Shown here: positions 46,111-54,467 of the stretch, one piece after another
Position numbering within the stretch: position 1 is the first letter of the stretch
Layout of the letters: the number at the start of each line of letters is the position of its first letter
DNA from: Flavobacteriales bacterium UBA1494
Lineage (GTDB): Bacteria; Bacteroidota; Bacteroidia; Flavobacteriales_E; Vicingaceae
Assembly: GCA_905182175.1 (NCBI GenBank)
Contig: CAJJAT010000007.1
Location: forward strand, 30,661-94,660
Direction of reading: 5' to 3'
DNA: 64,000 bases
The notes under the pieces: model-generated
What the model was told of the DNA's origin: nothing
Seen by the model: only the letters and a program-made list of their open reading frames with translations
Database searches by the model: none
Made by a program: the position numbers and the translations under genes

Positions 46111-46908
46111 ATGAAGTTTAAAAAGAAAATTGTAGTTAAAGTGGGCACCAATGTAATGGTGAATAGAGACAACCGCATTGTGGGTCCTATTTTGAAAAAA
46201 CTAGTTGATCAAATCGCCCGATTGTATGAAGAGGATGTAATTACGGTCTTAATTTCTTCTGGTTCGGTAATTGCCGGAAAGGAAATTTTAGGGGACAATC
46301 AAATTGAGGACAAAACTATCCGACGGCAAGTTTATTCTGCTGTGGGCCAACCGAGAATGATGCGTCACTATTATAGTATTTTCCATGATTATGGAATGCG
46401 ATGTGCACAAGTATTGGCCACTAAACGTGATTTTGACGAAGGCAAACACCGAGAGAACATGATTAACTGTTACGAAGGATTATTGAGTCAGGGAATTGTT
46501 CCCATTGCAAATGAAGACGATGCGGTTTCACTTTCCATGTCCATGTTTACGGATAATGATGAATTAGCTAGTCTTGTGGCTGAATTGATCCACGCCGACA
46601 TGTTGATTTTGCTGACCGATACCGATGGTTTATACAGCGGGAATCCTGATGATGAAGATTCTCGTTTAATTAAATCCGTGACAACCGATCAGAAAGTAGA
46701 ACAATTTATTCAAAATTCAGAGAAAAAAGAAGGGGAAGGTCGCGGCGGAATGGCCTCTAAATTAAGTATTGCTAAGAAAACTGCAGCCAAGAATATACCA
46801 ACTTATATCGCCAATGGTAAACAAGATGATAGCATCATTGACATTGTGCATGGTAAAGATGTAGGAACTAGAATTTATTCCGAGAAACATGAGACCTCAA
46901 CACGTTAG
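46111..46908 (+). CDS. proB: Glutamate 5-kinase
   Basis: Amino-acid-kinase fold enzyme phosphorylating glutamate gamma-carboxylate in the first step of proline synthesis. The N-terminal VVKVGTNVMVNRDN is the nucleotide/phosphate loop, VLISSGSVIAGKEIL the glycine-rich turn, NEDDAVS and TDNDELASLVAEL the substrate-binding loops, and LLTDTDGLYSGNPDD the conserved ATP-side segment. GRGGMASKLSIAKK completes the fold. At 265 residues it lacks the C-terminal PUA domain of E. coli ProB (367 residues), as in many PUA-less versions. Proline feedback normally acts at this enzyme. Confidence 0.94.
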   Translation: MKFKKKIVVKVGTNVMVNRDNRIVGPILKKLVDQIARLYEEDVITVLISSGSVIAGKEILGDNQIEDKTIRRQVYSAVGQPRMMRHYYSIFHDYGMRCAQVLATKRDFDEGKHRENMINCYEGLLSQGIVPIANEDDAVSLSMSMFTDNDELASLVAELIHADMLILLTDTDGLYSGNPDDEDSRLIKSVTTDQKVEQFIQNSEKKEGEGRGGMASKLSIAKKTAAKNIPTYIANGKQDDSIIDIVHGKDVGTRIYSEKHETSTR

Positions 46909-46932
46909 CATAGCACTAAAAGAGAAGAAATT

Positions 46933-48132
46933 ATGAAACTATTATCAGCACAAAAAAAGAACGAAGTATTGCAATCTATGATTGATGAATTGGAAAAAAA
47001 CAGTGCATCCATTATTGAAGCAAACAAAAAAGACTTAGAAGCTTTTAGCGGAGATGACCAGGCCTTGTATGATCGACTCGTAGTGGATCAAGCCAAAGTT
47101 CAAGACATGATTCGGGCTGTAAAAGAGGTAAGAGCACAAGAAGACCCTGTAGGGACTACTATCAGTGAAGACACCCTCGCCAATGGCTTAAACATTACCA
47201 ACAAAACCGCACCCTTTGGCACCATCATGATAATTTATGAGTCTAGACCAGACGTGACAATTGAAGCTGCTGTTTTAGCCTTTAAGGCCAACAACAAAAT
47301 ATTGTTGAAGGGAGGAAAAGAAGCACATAATAGCAATGAAGAATTAGTAAAATGCTGGCACAGGGCATTAGAAGCAAATGGTTTGGAGAAAGACTGGATT
47401 CAATACTTAAAAATGAATCGCGAGGCAACACAAACTTTTTTAAGAAATCCAAATCAATCGCTTGATTTAATAGTCCCAAGAGGTGGTGAACGCCTTATTA
47501 ATTTTGTAAAAGAGCATGCCAAATGTGCCGTTTTAGTCAGTGGGAGAGGAAACAACTTTGCTTACGTAGCTCCAGATGCCGACACTGAAAAAGTAATTCC
47601 GGTGATTGTGAATGCAAAAACTGATAAAATCTCAGGTTGCAATGCATTGGACAAAATTCTTATTGATGTAAATCATCCTCAATTTAAAGAAGTTGCCAGA
47701 AAAATAGAATCAGAATTAAGCAAATATGAGATTCATATAATGGCAAGTGTTGATTTGCTTGAGGTGTTGGATACGACAACAAAAATCAATAATCAAAGTG
47801 TTTGGAGAGAAGAGTTTTTAGCTAAAAAAGCAGCTATGGGAACGGTAGATGGTTTAGACCATGCCATCGACTTTATTAACACCTACTCGGGAGGCCACTC
47901 AAATATTATTTTAACAGAAAACACCGAAGACGCTTCCACGTTTATGGAGCAAGTTGATAGCGCGGCGGTATATCACAATGCTTCCACTCGATTTACAGAT
48001 GGGGGACAAATGGGTGTTGGTGCTGAACTAGCAATTAGTACAGATAAATTACACCACAGAGGACCTTTAGGCTTGAAGCAATTGGTGACCAACAAATATT
48101 ATATTTTAGGCAATGGCCAAGTGAGGACATAA
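46933..48132 (+). CDS. proA: Glutamate-5-semialdehyde dehydrogenase (gamma-glutamyl phosphate reductase)
   Basis: Aldehyde-dehydrogenase superfamily enzyme of 399 residues reducing gamma-glutamyl phosphate with NADPH. Landmarks are GTIMIIYESRPDVTIEAA, LKGGKEAHNSNEELV, LIVPRGGERLINFV, the catalytic Cys in KISGCNALDKILI, and FTDGGQMGVGAELAISTDKL toward the end. It starts 24 bp after proB and ends the operon just before a strong terminator. ProA and ProB normally form a complex that channels the unstable intermediate. Confidence 0.95.
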   Translation: MKLLSAQKKNEVLQSMIDELEKNSASIIEANKKDLEAFSGDDQALYDRLVVDQAKVQDMIRAVKEVRAQEDPVGTTISEDTLANGLNITNKTAPFGTIMIIYESRPDVTIEAAVLAFKANNKILLKGGKEAHNSNEELVKCWHRALEANGLEKDWIQYLKMNREATQTFLRNPNQSLDLIVPRGGERLINFVKEHAKCAVLVSGRGNNFAYVAPDADTEKVIPVIVNAKTDKISGCNALDKILIDVNHPQFKEVARKIESELSKYEIHIMASVDLLEVLDTTTKINNQSVWREEFLAKKAAMGTVDGLDHAIDFINTYSGGHSNIILTENTEDASTFMEQVDSAAVYHNASTRFTDGGQMGVGAELAISTDKLHHRGPLGLKQLVTNKYYILGNGQVRT

Positions 48133-48156
48133 AGTTAAAAAAACGATACTAAATTG

Positions 48157-48189
48157 AGCTCCAAGCAGATTCGCTTGGAGCTTTTTTTT
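48157..48189 (+). terminator. Intrinsic terminator of the proCBA operon
   Basis: AGCTCCAAGC (48157-48166) pairs perfectly with GCTTGGAGCT (48173-48182), followed by eight T's to 48189. It lies 25 bp after the proA stop. Confidence 0.9.
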
Positions 48190-48680
48190 GCACTTACTCA
48201 ACTTTTTCCTACCTGTTAATAATCATTGTATATTAGCACTTTAGCCAGTAAAGTGTAATGTCACGCGGTATAAACAAACAGCAGCACAGACTAGATAGTT
48301 GTGCCTAACTTGGTAGTTACAACAGCAAGTTATTTCAATGTATCTTTTTAGAAAACAAGTCTAAAGCATAACCGTGAAACACAATCTGCAAATTGCCACT
48401 GTTTTGCCTTTTGTTACAGGAATGGTAAATGTCACCAGCTTTTCGACTTTAAAAAACTAAACATAAATGTGACGGTTCATTTTACACATTTCATTTACGG
48501 TATAGCCAATTAAAATTTATAGAACGCCCCCCTCTATTTTTTATCTATTTTATTGGTGTAATACTTCTAGCTTGCTCATCGAAAAATTTAATACCTCAAA
48601 AAAATCAGTGTCTTTATAATTCACACCATAATTGAATCGCTGATCTTAATCTCCATCGCACTTTACAGTAATTTTTGTAT
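48190..48680. other. Intergenic region, possibly the eroded 5' part of a universal stress protein gene
   Basis: About 490 bp without an intact frame. Sequence just before 48681 may be the degraded front half of the Usp gene described next (a CATAATTGAATCG stretch could encode HIIES), but the match is weak. Confidence 0.35.
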
Positions 48681-48985
48681 TTTGTTGATTATGAAGTAGG
48701 ACGGCAGAGCATAGGAAATAGTCGGGTAACAGAGCTTAGAAAAGAACACAAGTTGCCTCAAGATTGCGCTGATGCACTTCAAAAAAAAGAGTTGAAGCAG
48801 AAGGACTCCTTGTTCAGGGAGCAACTATTGAAACAACATTAGAAGAGTCCCAAAGATTAAATATTGATTTAATAATCGTCCGCCATGATGATCTCGATTT
48901 TTTACAACGTTTTTGTAGGGAGTGTCTCAACGAAAATTATAGCCAATCAAAATTACTGTGCTTATAGTTCCTTTTGTATAAGTTG
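48681..48985 (+). pseudogene. Dead universal stress protein (UspA family), C-terminal part
   Basis: FVDYEVGRQSIGNSRVTELR and KEHKLPQDCADAL run in one frame. At an A8 run (about 48780-48788) the family sequence moves to another frame with RVEAEGLLVQGATIETTLEE and SQRLNIDLIIVRHDDLDF, then shifts again to VGSVSTKIIANQ. This is the recognisable Usp order, with the ATP-binding G-x2-G-x9-GS region degraded (VRHDD replacing VGSHG). At least two frameshifts, no start. UspA proteins bind ATP and act in stress survival; this copy is non-functional. Confidence 0.7.
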
Positions 48986-49248
48986 TTAGTTAGTGTAAGT
49001 TTCTCAATAAATTTTTAACGCTTAGTCCTCTAAATATAAGACCCGAGGTTCCGTCTATTTGGTAATACTTGAAGCACCACAAAATGCTGCACCAATAACA
49101 GCTTGTAAAAGCCTGATCAGAGGCTGAATAAATTGTCCTAAATTATTTAATAAAAGAATATTACAAATATTGAGAAACTAAAAATGCCTGTATAATACAG
49201 ACATTCGTTTAGCTTTTGAATGAAAAAACGATACCCCTTTAAGCAGCC
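48986..49248. other. Short intergenic region, nothing recognised
   Basis: About 260 bp between the dead Usp gene and the XRE regulator; stop-rich, with no clear terminator. Confidence 0.5.
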
Positions 49249-49710
49249 TTACTTCTTTTTAAACTTGCGGTTAATTAATTTCCTTTTCCACTTCTCTCCA
49301 AAAAAGTCAAACATGTTCAGAGAGTAAACGGATAAAATTACCACCCAAGAAATAAAAATCCACCCTAAAGTGCTCCAATTAGCCGTATCGTTTACATCTA
49401 GAATTAACGGAACAATTAAGCTCATAACGGCAATCGCAAGTAGTTTATAGAACCCCTTTACTTTTTGCACGTAGGCCTCTTCTTCTCTAACTTGTTCGAT
49501 TTCTTTCTTCTTATCTGAGTCTGCAATGTTGATTTCAAAAACAGCCGCCAACGCTTTCAACGACTCTAACCCTGCATTCTCTCCATTTTCTATCCGTTGA
49601 ATGGTTCGTATGCTTAATCCACTCATTTCTGCCAATTGATCTTGTGACCAATGGCGTTCCAATCTCATTTCTTTAATCTCTCTTACATTAATGGTGTCTG
49701 GCTGTCTCAT
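49249..49710 (-). CDS. XRE-family helix-turn-helix regulator fused to a 2TM membrane domain
   Basis: 153 residues. Residues about 10-62 form a Cro/C1-type HTH: MRLERHWSQDQLAEMSGLSI, with the recognition helix in SIRTIQRIENGENAGLESL. A short charged linker follows, then two transmembrane helices (YKLLAIAVMSLIVPLIL and LGWIFISWVVILSVYSL) and a basic tail (WKRKLINRKFKKK). Membrane-tethered XRE regulators of this layout recur in Bacteroidota; the signal is unknown. Its upstream region carries GACAG-like words repeated every 11 bp, likely its own operator. Confidence 0.85.
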   Translation of the reverse strand: MRQPDTINVREIKEMRLERHWSQDQLAEMSGLSIRTIQRIENGENAGLESLKALAAVFEINIADSDKKKEIEQVREEEAYVQKVKGFYKLLAIAVMSLIVPLILDVNDTANWSTLGWIFISWVVILSVYSLNMFDFFGEKWKRKLINRKFKKK

Positions 49711-49771
49711 TCTTTTGACGCTTTAAAATTAGTTATAGAGTAAAACTAGGATTTAACTTTTCTTCGTTACA

Positions 49772-49823
49772 GATAGCGCTACGACGGAGTTGAGACAGTA
49801 ATACGACAGCAATGTGACAGTGC
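49772..49823. promoter_or_regulatory. Helically phased GACAG repeats upstream of the XRE/2TM gene
   Basis: GATAG (49772), GACGG (49783), GACAG (49794), GACAG (49805) and GACAG (49816) occur at exactly 11-bp intervals. The last four 11-bp units read TACGACGGAGT, TGAGACAGTAA, TACGACAGCAA and TGTGACAGTGC. One word per DNA turn on the same face is typical of a cooperative binding array. It lies 62-113 bp upstream of the XRE start. Confidence 0.6.
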
Positions 49824-49982
49824 TTCTACTAGCCTACTCATGCAGGTCGAGACGCTTGGTAAAAATTACACTTTATGCTTAAACAGTTTCATAGTTCTCC
49901 GCTTTTTGCACTAAAATACAGTCTACGATTCTGCTTTTAGTTTATACTAAAACCTTACTCATGCCTCAAAAAAGAAATTGTA

Positions 49983-50469
49983 ATGTCCTTTATGCAACAA
50001 TATTCATGCAAAAAAGCTGAGCAAAGAACGAAAGAACAAACAAGATTCATCGCTAAAGGTGAATCAATAGATTTATTGCCTACAAATACCACTAACAGTT
50101 TCACTGCGAAGGCAAAACTGTCATTGCGTAGTGCCTCGACCCCGGAAATGTTGTGTAAAATACAATCCCGACACACAGTAGAAGGACAACAAATTAGGAA
50201 GAGTAAATTCCTCAGAAATCCGCTCGAATATTACAGAGGTAACAGTTGACAAGGTTAAAGATGCCAAAGATGTTGTTGCTAAAGTAGCTATTTCTTATAG
50301 CTTATTAATCAATACTATGATTGCTTTTATAAGTGTTACATTTCCACTTCATATGCTAGTAAAGCAACATAGCAAAATGAAAGAAAAGATGCAAAAGACA
50401 GAAGAACCTGCACTAGTCGATATTGCTGCTAAAGAAAAAGTATCGATAGTAAGAATTAGAGATTTGTAA
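49983..50469 (+). pseudogene. Degenerate gene of unknown family
   Basis: An 88-codon frame (49983-50249: KAEQRTKEQTRFIAKGESID, LLPTNTTNSFTA) overlaps a second, longer stop-free frame without a start codon. The second frame ends at TAA 50467-50469 (SSEIRSNITEVTVDKVKDAK, DVVAKVAISYSLLINTMIAF, HSKMKEKMQKTEEPALVDIA). Both look protein-like and probably belonged to one gene joined by a frameshift near 50150-50200. I do not recognise the family. Confidence 0.4.
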
Positions 50470-50816
50470 CTTAAAAAGTAAGCGACAAGTTCAAATGAAA
50501 AAATCCCCAAAAAGCCAATGCGTGAAGAAAAGATTACCGATTGAAAATTTGCATGACTTAATTGAGCATTTATGTTAGCAAAAAGTAGAAATTTTCCAAG
50601 ATAACTCAGTCCAGTAATATATCCTACTAAACAACTACCTTCCCAGCCTCCAGCTTTCTAACTCTAGCGTCTTTCTTTCGATATCACAGACTAAACAAAA
50701 AAACATAACAGTAACACATTGATATATTACAGTTTTAGAGCTAAATATAATTTCATAACAACCCCTTTATTTTAAAAAAAAAGGACAATTTTACACAGAA
50801 TTAAAACAAACAAACT
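50470..50816. other. Intergenic region before the lipoprotein gene
   Basis: About 350 bp, very AT-rich toward the end, with poly-A runs just before the ATG. No defined -7/-33 pair was found. Confidence 0.45.
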
Positions 50817-51731
50817 ATGAAAAATATTTTCAAATATTTACCCATCATTTTAGGTCTAGTAACGGTACTGTCTTCATGTGGTGACGATGACGAGACTGAG
50901 CCTGCGGTGGCTGCTGCTTCTCCTTCTTTAAACATTTCTGTAAATGGTTCTGCAGACGAGTCAACATATACTGTTGATCCAAACGCTTCAATAACAATTG
51001 CCATTACTGCTAATAAAGTAACAACTGAAAGAGATTTAGATGTCATTAGAATTGATCAGAATGGAGTGAATGCCTTATCTTCAGGCACTTCATTCGAATT
51101 AAACTCTGCAACAGAAACGTATGATTTTAATTCAAATGCAGATGTAACGATCAAAAATGATGACGATGAAATATTTAACGTAACAGGAGTATTCACGAAC
51201 ATTACAAGCTCTGTTGGGATTACAACATACACGATTACAGTAACTGATAAGGATGGAACGGCAACTACAAAATCTTTTGACTTGGTTGTTGAGAGTCCTA
51301 CTGTTTCTTTTAGCGTTACTAAAACTGGATCCATTAATCACATCGAAGGACGAGGGTTTGGTAGCTGGAGTTTGAGCACAGATACTACTGTTACGAAATC
51401 AATGTCTGAAACTATGGCTGATGTTAGAAATACAGATGTAGCTGGAGACCCGTTTACAGGAACTTTTAGAGTTGGAACGTTAAAAAATACAACTGTAGTT
51501 ATTGCGGCTGCAGGTTATGATTATGACAATGCAAATGTAACAGGAGCAACTACCGCATATGATGCAGGTACTCCGGTAACAACCGATATTACTCCAACTG
51601 TTGGTGCAATATATATCTTTAAAGTGGACGGGACCGTTACATTGGTAAAGGTTACTGAAATTGACCCAAACTATACCGAGGCGTTATGGATTGGCAATTT
51701 TGGAAAAATGTCATTCGAATACAAGAGATAA
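50817..51731 (+). CDS. Lipoprotein with Ig-like beta domain, function unknown
   Basis: 304 residues. Signal peptide with lipobox (LPIILGLVTVLSSC) followed by an acidic tether GDDDETEP, a pattern that in Bacteroidota can direct surface display. The remainder is Thr/Val/Ser/Asp-rich beta structure, probably two Ig-like domains (SLNISVNGSADESTYTVDPN; TTYTITVTDKDGTATTKSFD), then a C-terminal part with LWIGNFGKMSFEYKR. No enzyme motif. It shares a terminator with the convergent LysR gene. Likely surface-exposed adhesion or stalk protein; this is inference. Confidence 0.75.
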   Translation: MKNIFKYLPIILGLVTVLSSCGDDDETEPAVAAASPSLNISVNGSADESTYTVDPNASITIAITANKVTTERDLDVIRIDQNGVNALSSGTSFELNSATETYDFNSNADVTIKNDDDEIFNVTGVFTNITSSVGITTYTITVTDKDGTATTKSFDLVVESPTVSFSVTKTGSINHIEGRGFGSWSLSTDTTVTKSMSETMADVRNTDVAGDPFTGTFRVGTLKNTTVVIAAAGYDYDNANVTGATTAYDAGTPVTTDITPTVGAIYIFKVDGTVTLVKVTEIDPNYTEALWIGNFGKMSFEYKR

Positions 51732-51753
51732 AAAACGATTTAAATTGATCAAA

Positions 51754-51781
51754 AGCCTCGACTATGTCGAGGCTCTTTTTT
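51754..51781. terminator. Bidirectional terminator between lipoprotein and LysR genes
   Basis: AGCCTCGAC (51754-51762) pairs perfectly with GTCGAGGCT (51766-51774), followed by CTTTTTT on the plus strand and by TTTTG on the minus strand. Confidence 0.85.
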
Positions 51782-51783
51782 GA

Positions 51784-52707
51784 TTAAAATTTCGTGTACC
51801 AAGCAAAATGAGTTTCTATGATTGCTTCCTTCTTCTCTTCAATATATTTTACGTAAGCTTCCGCAGCAGGTGATAAGGATTTACTCTTCAACCAAATCAA
51901 ATTCCAATCACTAACCATAGGCAAGCCTTTCATTTCAACAATTTCCATATCTCCCCTCATTAATTCATTTCCAATTCCTATTAACGGCATAATAGAACAA
52001 CCTAGTCCTGCTAAAACGGCCTGTTTAATTGCTTCATTAGAAGTAAGCTCCATATTTTGACTAGCCTGAACCTTATATTTCTTTAAGTACGCCTCCATAG
52101 CTGTTCTCGTTGCGGAACCGTTTTCACGAAATAATAAAGTCAACTTTTCCAAATCTTTAGGAGATTTTATCTTTTTACCTTTCAACTTATCTTTTTTAGC
52201 AACCAAATAAAGCTTGTTGTGCATTAGGGTACTTTGTTCAATTGCAAATCCTTTTGGTAAAATTGAAACCAGAGCAAAATCTACTTCGTTGCGCTCAATA
52301 CTTTGAATAACCTTTGCTTTATTGGTAACATCCATATTTAATTGTATTCCAGGATACTTCTCCATAAATTCTGAAAAGAAATAGGGCATAACGTACTTTC
52401 CGGTAGACACTACAGAAACTCTCAACGTACCTGTGACATGACCTAAGTATGCCATTTTTCGGATTTCTACTCGTTCTATTTCTTCCAAAATCACTTCGCA
52501 AGATTTCGCTACTTCATTCCCGAAATTGGTTACATGTATTTTTCGTCCAATTTTTTCCAGCAATGGAATATCGAACTGTTCTTGAAAATTTTTGATCTGT
52601 ATTGAAACTGCAGGCTGTGTTAAATGGAGCTCTTCAGAGGCTTTCGTAATACTTCTCTGTTGCACGACCTTTAAAAAAATGCGCAATTGATTCAATGTAT
52701 AATTCAT
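51784..52707 (-). CDS. LysR-family transcriptional regulator (CbbR/CmpR-like), divergent from sbtA
   Basis: 307 residues. The N-terminal winged HTH (about 1-60) reads LNQLRIFLKVVQQRSITKAS and LTQPAVSIQIKNFQEQF. The effector domain (about 92-295) has TLRVSVVSTGKYVMPYFFSE and the PGIQLNMDV / FALVSI pattern of the type 2 periplasmic-binding fold. The order and the target gene beside it resemble CmpR/CbbR regulators that sense carbon status. Promoter elements and a TTATG-N5-CATAA dyad lie just upstream, so autoregulation and control of the divergent transporter operon are both likely. The inducer is unknown. Confidence 0.88.
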   Translation of the reverse strand: MNYTLNQLRIFLKVVQQRSITKASEELHLTQPAVSIQIKNFQEQFDIPLLEKIGRKIHVTNFGNEVAKSCEVILEEIERVEIRKMAYLGHVTGTLRVSVVSTGKYVMPYFFSEFMEKYPGIQLNMDVTNKAKVIQSIERNEVDFALVSILPKGFAIEQSTLMHNKLYLVAKKDKLKGKKIKSPKDLEKLTLLFRENGSATRTAMEAYLKKYKVQASQNMELTSNEAIKQAVLAGLGCSIMPLIGIGNELMRGDMEIVEMKGLPMVSDWNLIWLKSKSLSPAAEAYVKYIEEKKEAIIETHFAWYTKF

Positions 52708-52716
52708 AATATAATT

Positions 52717-52731
52717 TTATGACAAACATAA
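52717..52731. promoter_or_regulatory. Probable LysR operator, TTATG-N5-CATAA
   Basis: A perfect 5-bp inverted repeat with a 5-bp spacer fits the T-N11-A rule for LysR-type sites. It overlaps the LysR gene's own -7 element (52723-52730) and sits 65-79 bp upstream of the divergent 52796 start, the classic position for autorepression plus activation of the divergent operon. Confidence 0.65.
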
Positions 52732-52755
52732 TAAATATAAATTTTCGTAATCAAA
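52723..52755 (-). promoter_or_regulatory. Promoter of the LysR gene
   Basis: On the minus strand TTTG (52755-52752), a 21-bp spacer and TATGTTTG (52730-52723) match the TTTG / TAnnTTTG Bacteroidota promoter. The -7 element ends 15 bp before the ATG at 52707. Confidence 0.6.
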
Positions 52756-52795
52756 TAAAGCAACTCAACTTTGTCTAAAATTTAAATTAAGGAAA

Positions 52796-53134
52796 ATGGA
52801 AAATCAATATTTATCCCTACAACTTTTACGTAACATTTATAAGGTGAATGAAGGAGAGTCGATCGTAAATCAATTGATAGCGGACAAGATTAACTTTTTG
52901 AAAAAGCAAACTTTCAAATTAGAGGAACGCCAAGGCATTCAATCTCCATTCCTAGAAAATAGACTCGAAGAGTTAAACCAAAATATAGTTCAACTACGAG
53001 ATTTTATCAACGGTATTGATGATAAAAATCAAGAAATGTTAATTAACTGTTCAATCAAAATCCATTTGGTCCCTGCTAAAAATGCTAAGAACGGAAATCT
53101 GATAAACAAGCATGGACTTAAGTCTATTAATTGA
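52796..53134 (+). CDS. Small helical protein of unknown function preceding sbtA
   Basis: 112 residues, soluble, helical and charged: SLQLLRNIYKVNEGESIVNQ, then INFLKKQTFKLEERQGIQSP and LEELNQNIVQLRDFINGIDD, with a basic tail. It does not look like the PII-like SbtB of cyanobacteria (no T-loop or ferredoxin-like strand order). It is the first gene after the LysR operator, and its last 23 bp overlap the sbtA start, so it is translationally coupled to the transporter and may regulate it. No family recognised. Confidence 0.7.
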   Translation: MENQYLSLQLLRNIYKVNEGESIVNQLIADKINFLKKQTFKLEERQGIQSPFLENRLEELNQNIVQLRDFINGIDDKNQEMLINCSIKIHLVPAKNAKNGNLINKHGLKSIN

Positions 53135-54077
53135 GAACTTAACCAACCCTGCGCTCCTTTTTTTTGTGCTTGGAGTCCTGGCAGTTTTCCTAAAGAGTGA
53201 TTTAGAAATTCCTAAAACCTCTTCAAGCTTTATATCTCTTTATCTTTTATTTTCAATTGGATTTAGAGGCGGTCAAGAGCTAGCACACAGTGAGCTATCT
53301 ACATCTGTAGTCACAGCCGTTTTAACCGGAATACTATCGGCTATCATTATACCTATTGCTACTTTTTTTATTTTAAAGAAGAAATTAGGGATACCGAATG
53401 CCGGGGCTGTTGCAGCAGCTTATGGTTCGGTAAGTGCAGTAACCTTTGTTACAACAGTTGCATTTTTAGAAGCCCACAACATTGAATTTGGAGGACATAT
53501 GATTGCTATTATGGCCATGATGGAGGCTCCGTCTATTATAATGGGCGTTTTGTTGGTCAAGATTTTTAGTAAAAATCAAGAAGTTGAAATGTCACTAGGA
53601 AAGCTGCTTAAACATTCTTTAGTAAGCGGAAGCGTGTTGTTAATTGTTGGAAGTTTGGTGATTGGTTTTGTCGCAACAGAGCAACAAGCAGAAGGTATTC
53701 GTCCCTTTACTACTGAATTATTTAAAGGGTTTTTGGCAGTTTTCCTTCTTGACATGGGAATTACAAGTGGGAAAAAACTAAGCGGCTTATGGAAAAATGG
53801 TCTCTCCCCTATCCTGTTTGCGATTATTACTCCGCTTTTCAATGGATCGCTAATGGCTGTTTTTAGTAGCTTCTTTTTAGACTCTGTAGGTGACAGACTA
53901 TTGATTACAATTTTAGCAGCAAGTGCATCTTACATCGCAGTGCCTGCTGCCATGAGAATTTCTGTACCCAAGGCAAATCCCGGATTGTATATTCCCATGG
54001 CACTTGCAGTAACGTTTCCGGTAAACATTACCATCGGAATACCCATTTATTATCAAATTATTCAAATGTGCTGCTAA
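53112..54077 (+). CDS. sbtA: SbtA-family sodium-dependent bicarbonate transporter
   Basis: 321-residue membrane protein with about ten hydrophobic helices in two repeated halves. The first half starts LLIENLTNPALLFFVLGVLA with KSDLEIPKTSSSFISLYLLF and SIGFRGGQEL. The helix-break regions are GSVSAVTFVTTVAFLE and, in the second half, AASASYIAVPAAMRISVPKA, both typical of SbtA. Known SbtA proteins import bicarbonate with Na+. In a heterotroph the imported bicarbonate would serve anaplerotic or biotin-dependent carboxylases. The start ATG 53112 lies inside the upstream gene. Regulation by the divergent LysR protein is likely. Confidence 0.85.
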   Translation: MDLSLLIENLTNPALLFFVLGVLAVFLKSDLEIPKTSSSFISLYLLFSIGFRGGQELAHSELSTSVVTAVLTGILSAIIIPIATFFILKKKLGIPNAGAVAAAYGSVSAVTFVTTVAFLEAHNIEFGGHMIAIMAMMEAPSIIMGVLLVKIFSKNQEVEMSLGKLLKHSLVSGSVLLIVGSLVIGFVATEQQAEGIRPFTTELFKGFLAVFLLDMGITSGKKLSGLWKNGLSPILFAIITPLFNGSLMAVFSSFFLDSVGDRLLITILAASASYIAVPAAMRISVPKANPGLYIPMALAVTFPVNITIGIPIYYQIIQMCC

Positions 54078-54100
54078 CTAGCGGTTAAAAATAAAATAGT

Positions 54101-54340
54101 ATGCCTCAAGTATTAAGACCTAATGAGTATACCAATCAGAGAAAAAAAAGAGAGACTAAAGTTGGAATATTTGAACTAAATAAACAAGTAGTTGTTACTA
54201 TCATGATAGTATTAATTGTTGGATGTTGGTTAATTGCTTGCTATTTAAATAAAGGACTCTTTTTCAAGGAAGCAGTAATTTGTAGCTGCATTATCTTATT
54301 TTTGATTATTATAAAATCAAAATGTGTTAAGATCAGCTAA
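54101..54340 (+). CDS. Small two-helix membrane protein downstream of sbtA
   Basis: 79 residues: a polar, basic N-terminus (LRPNEYTNQRKKRETKVGIF) and two transmembrane helices (VVVTIMIVLIVGCWLIACYL and AVICSCIILFLIIIK). It is on the same strand, 23 bp after sbtA, so probably co-transcribed. No family recognised. It could be an accessory subunit or regulator of the transporter; only position supports this. Confidence 0.6.
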   Translation: MPQVLRPNEYTNQRKKRETKVGIFELNKQVVVTIMIVLIVGCWLIACYLNKGLFFKEAVICSCIILFLIIIKSKCVKIS

Positions 54341-54467
54341 TTCAATTAACTCATAGATCAAATGTTATTGTTTGAAAGAAGATAGACATAAAAATTTCTT
54401 GAAAAAAAAATTAATTTCTCATAGTATTCTAGCCCGTAAGGGTTATCATTGCAACTTAAATTAAATT

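Noticed and set aside
52796..53134. SbtB (PII-like) identity for the 112-aa protein before sbtA
   Set aside because: Helical, charged sequence without PII strand order or T-loop; position alone suggested SbtB.
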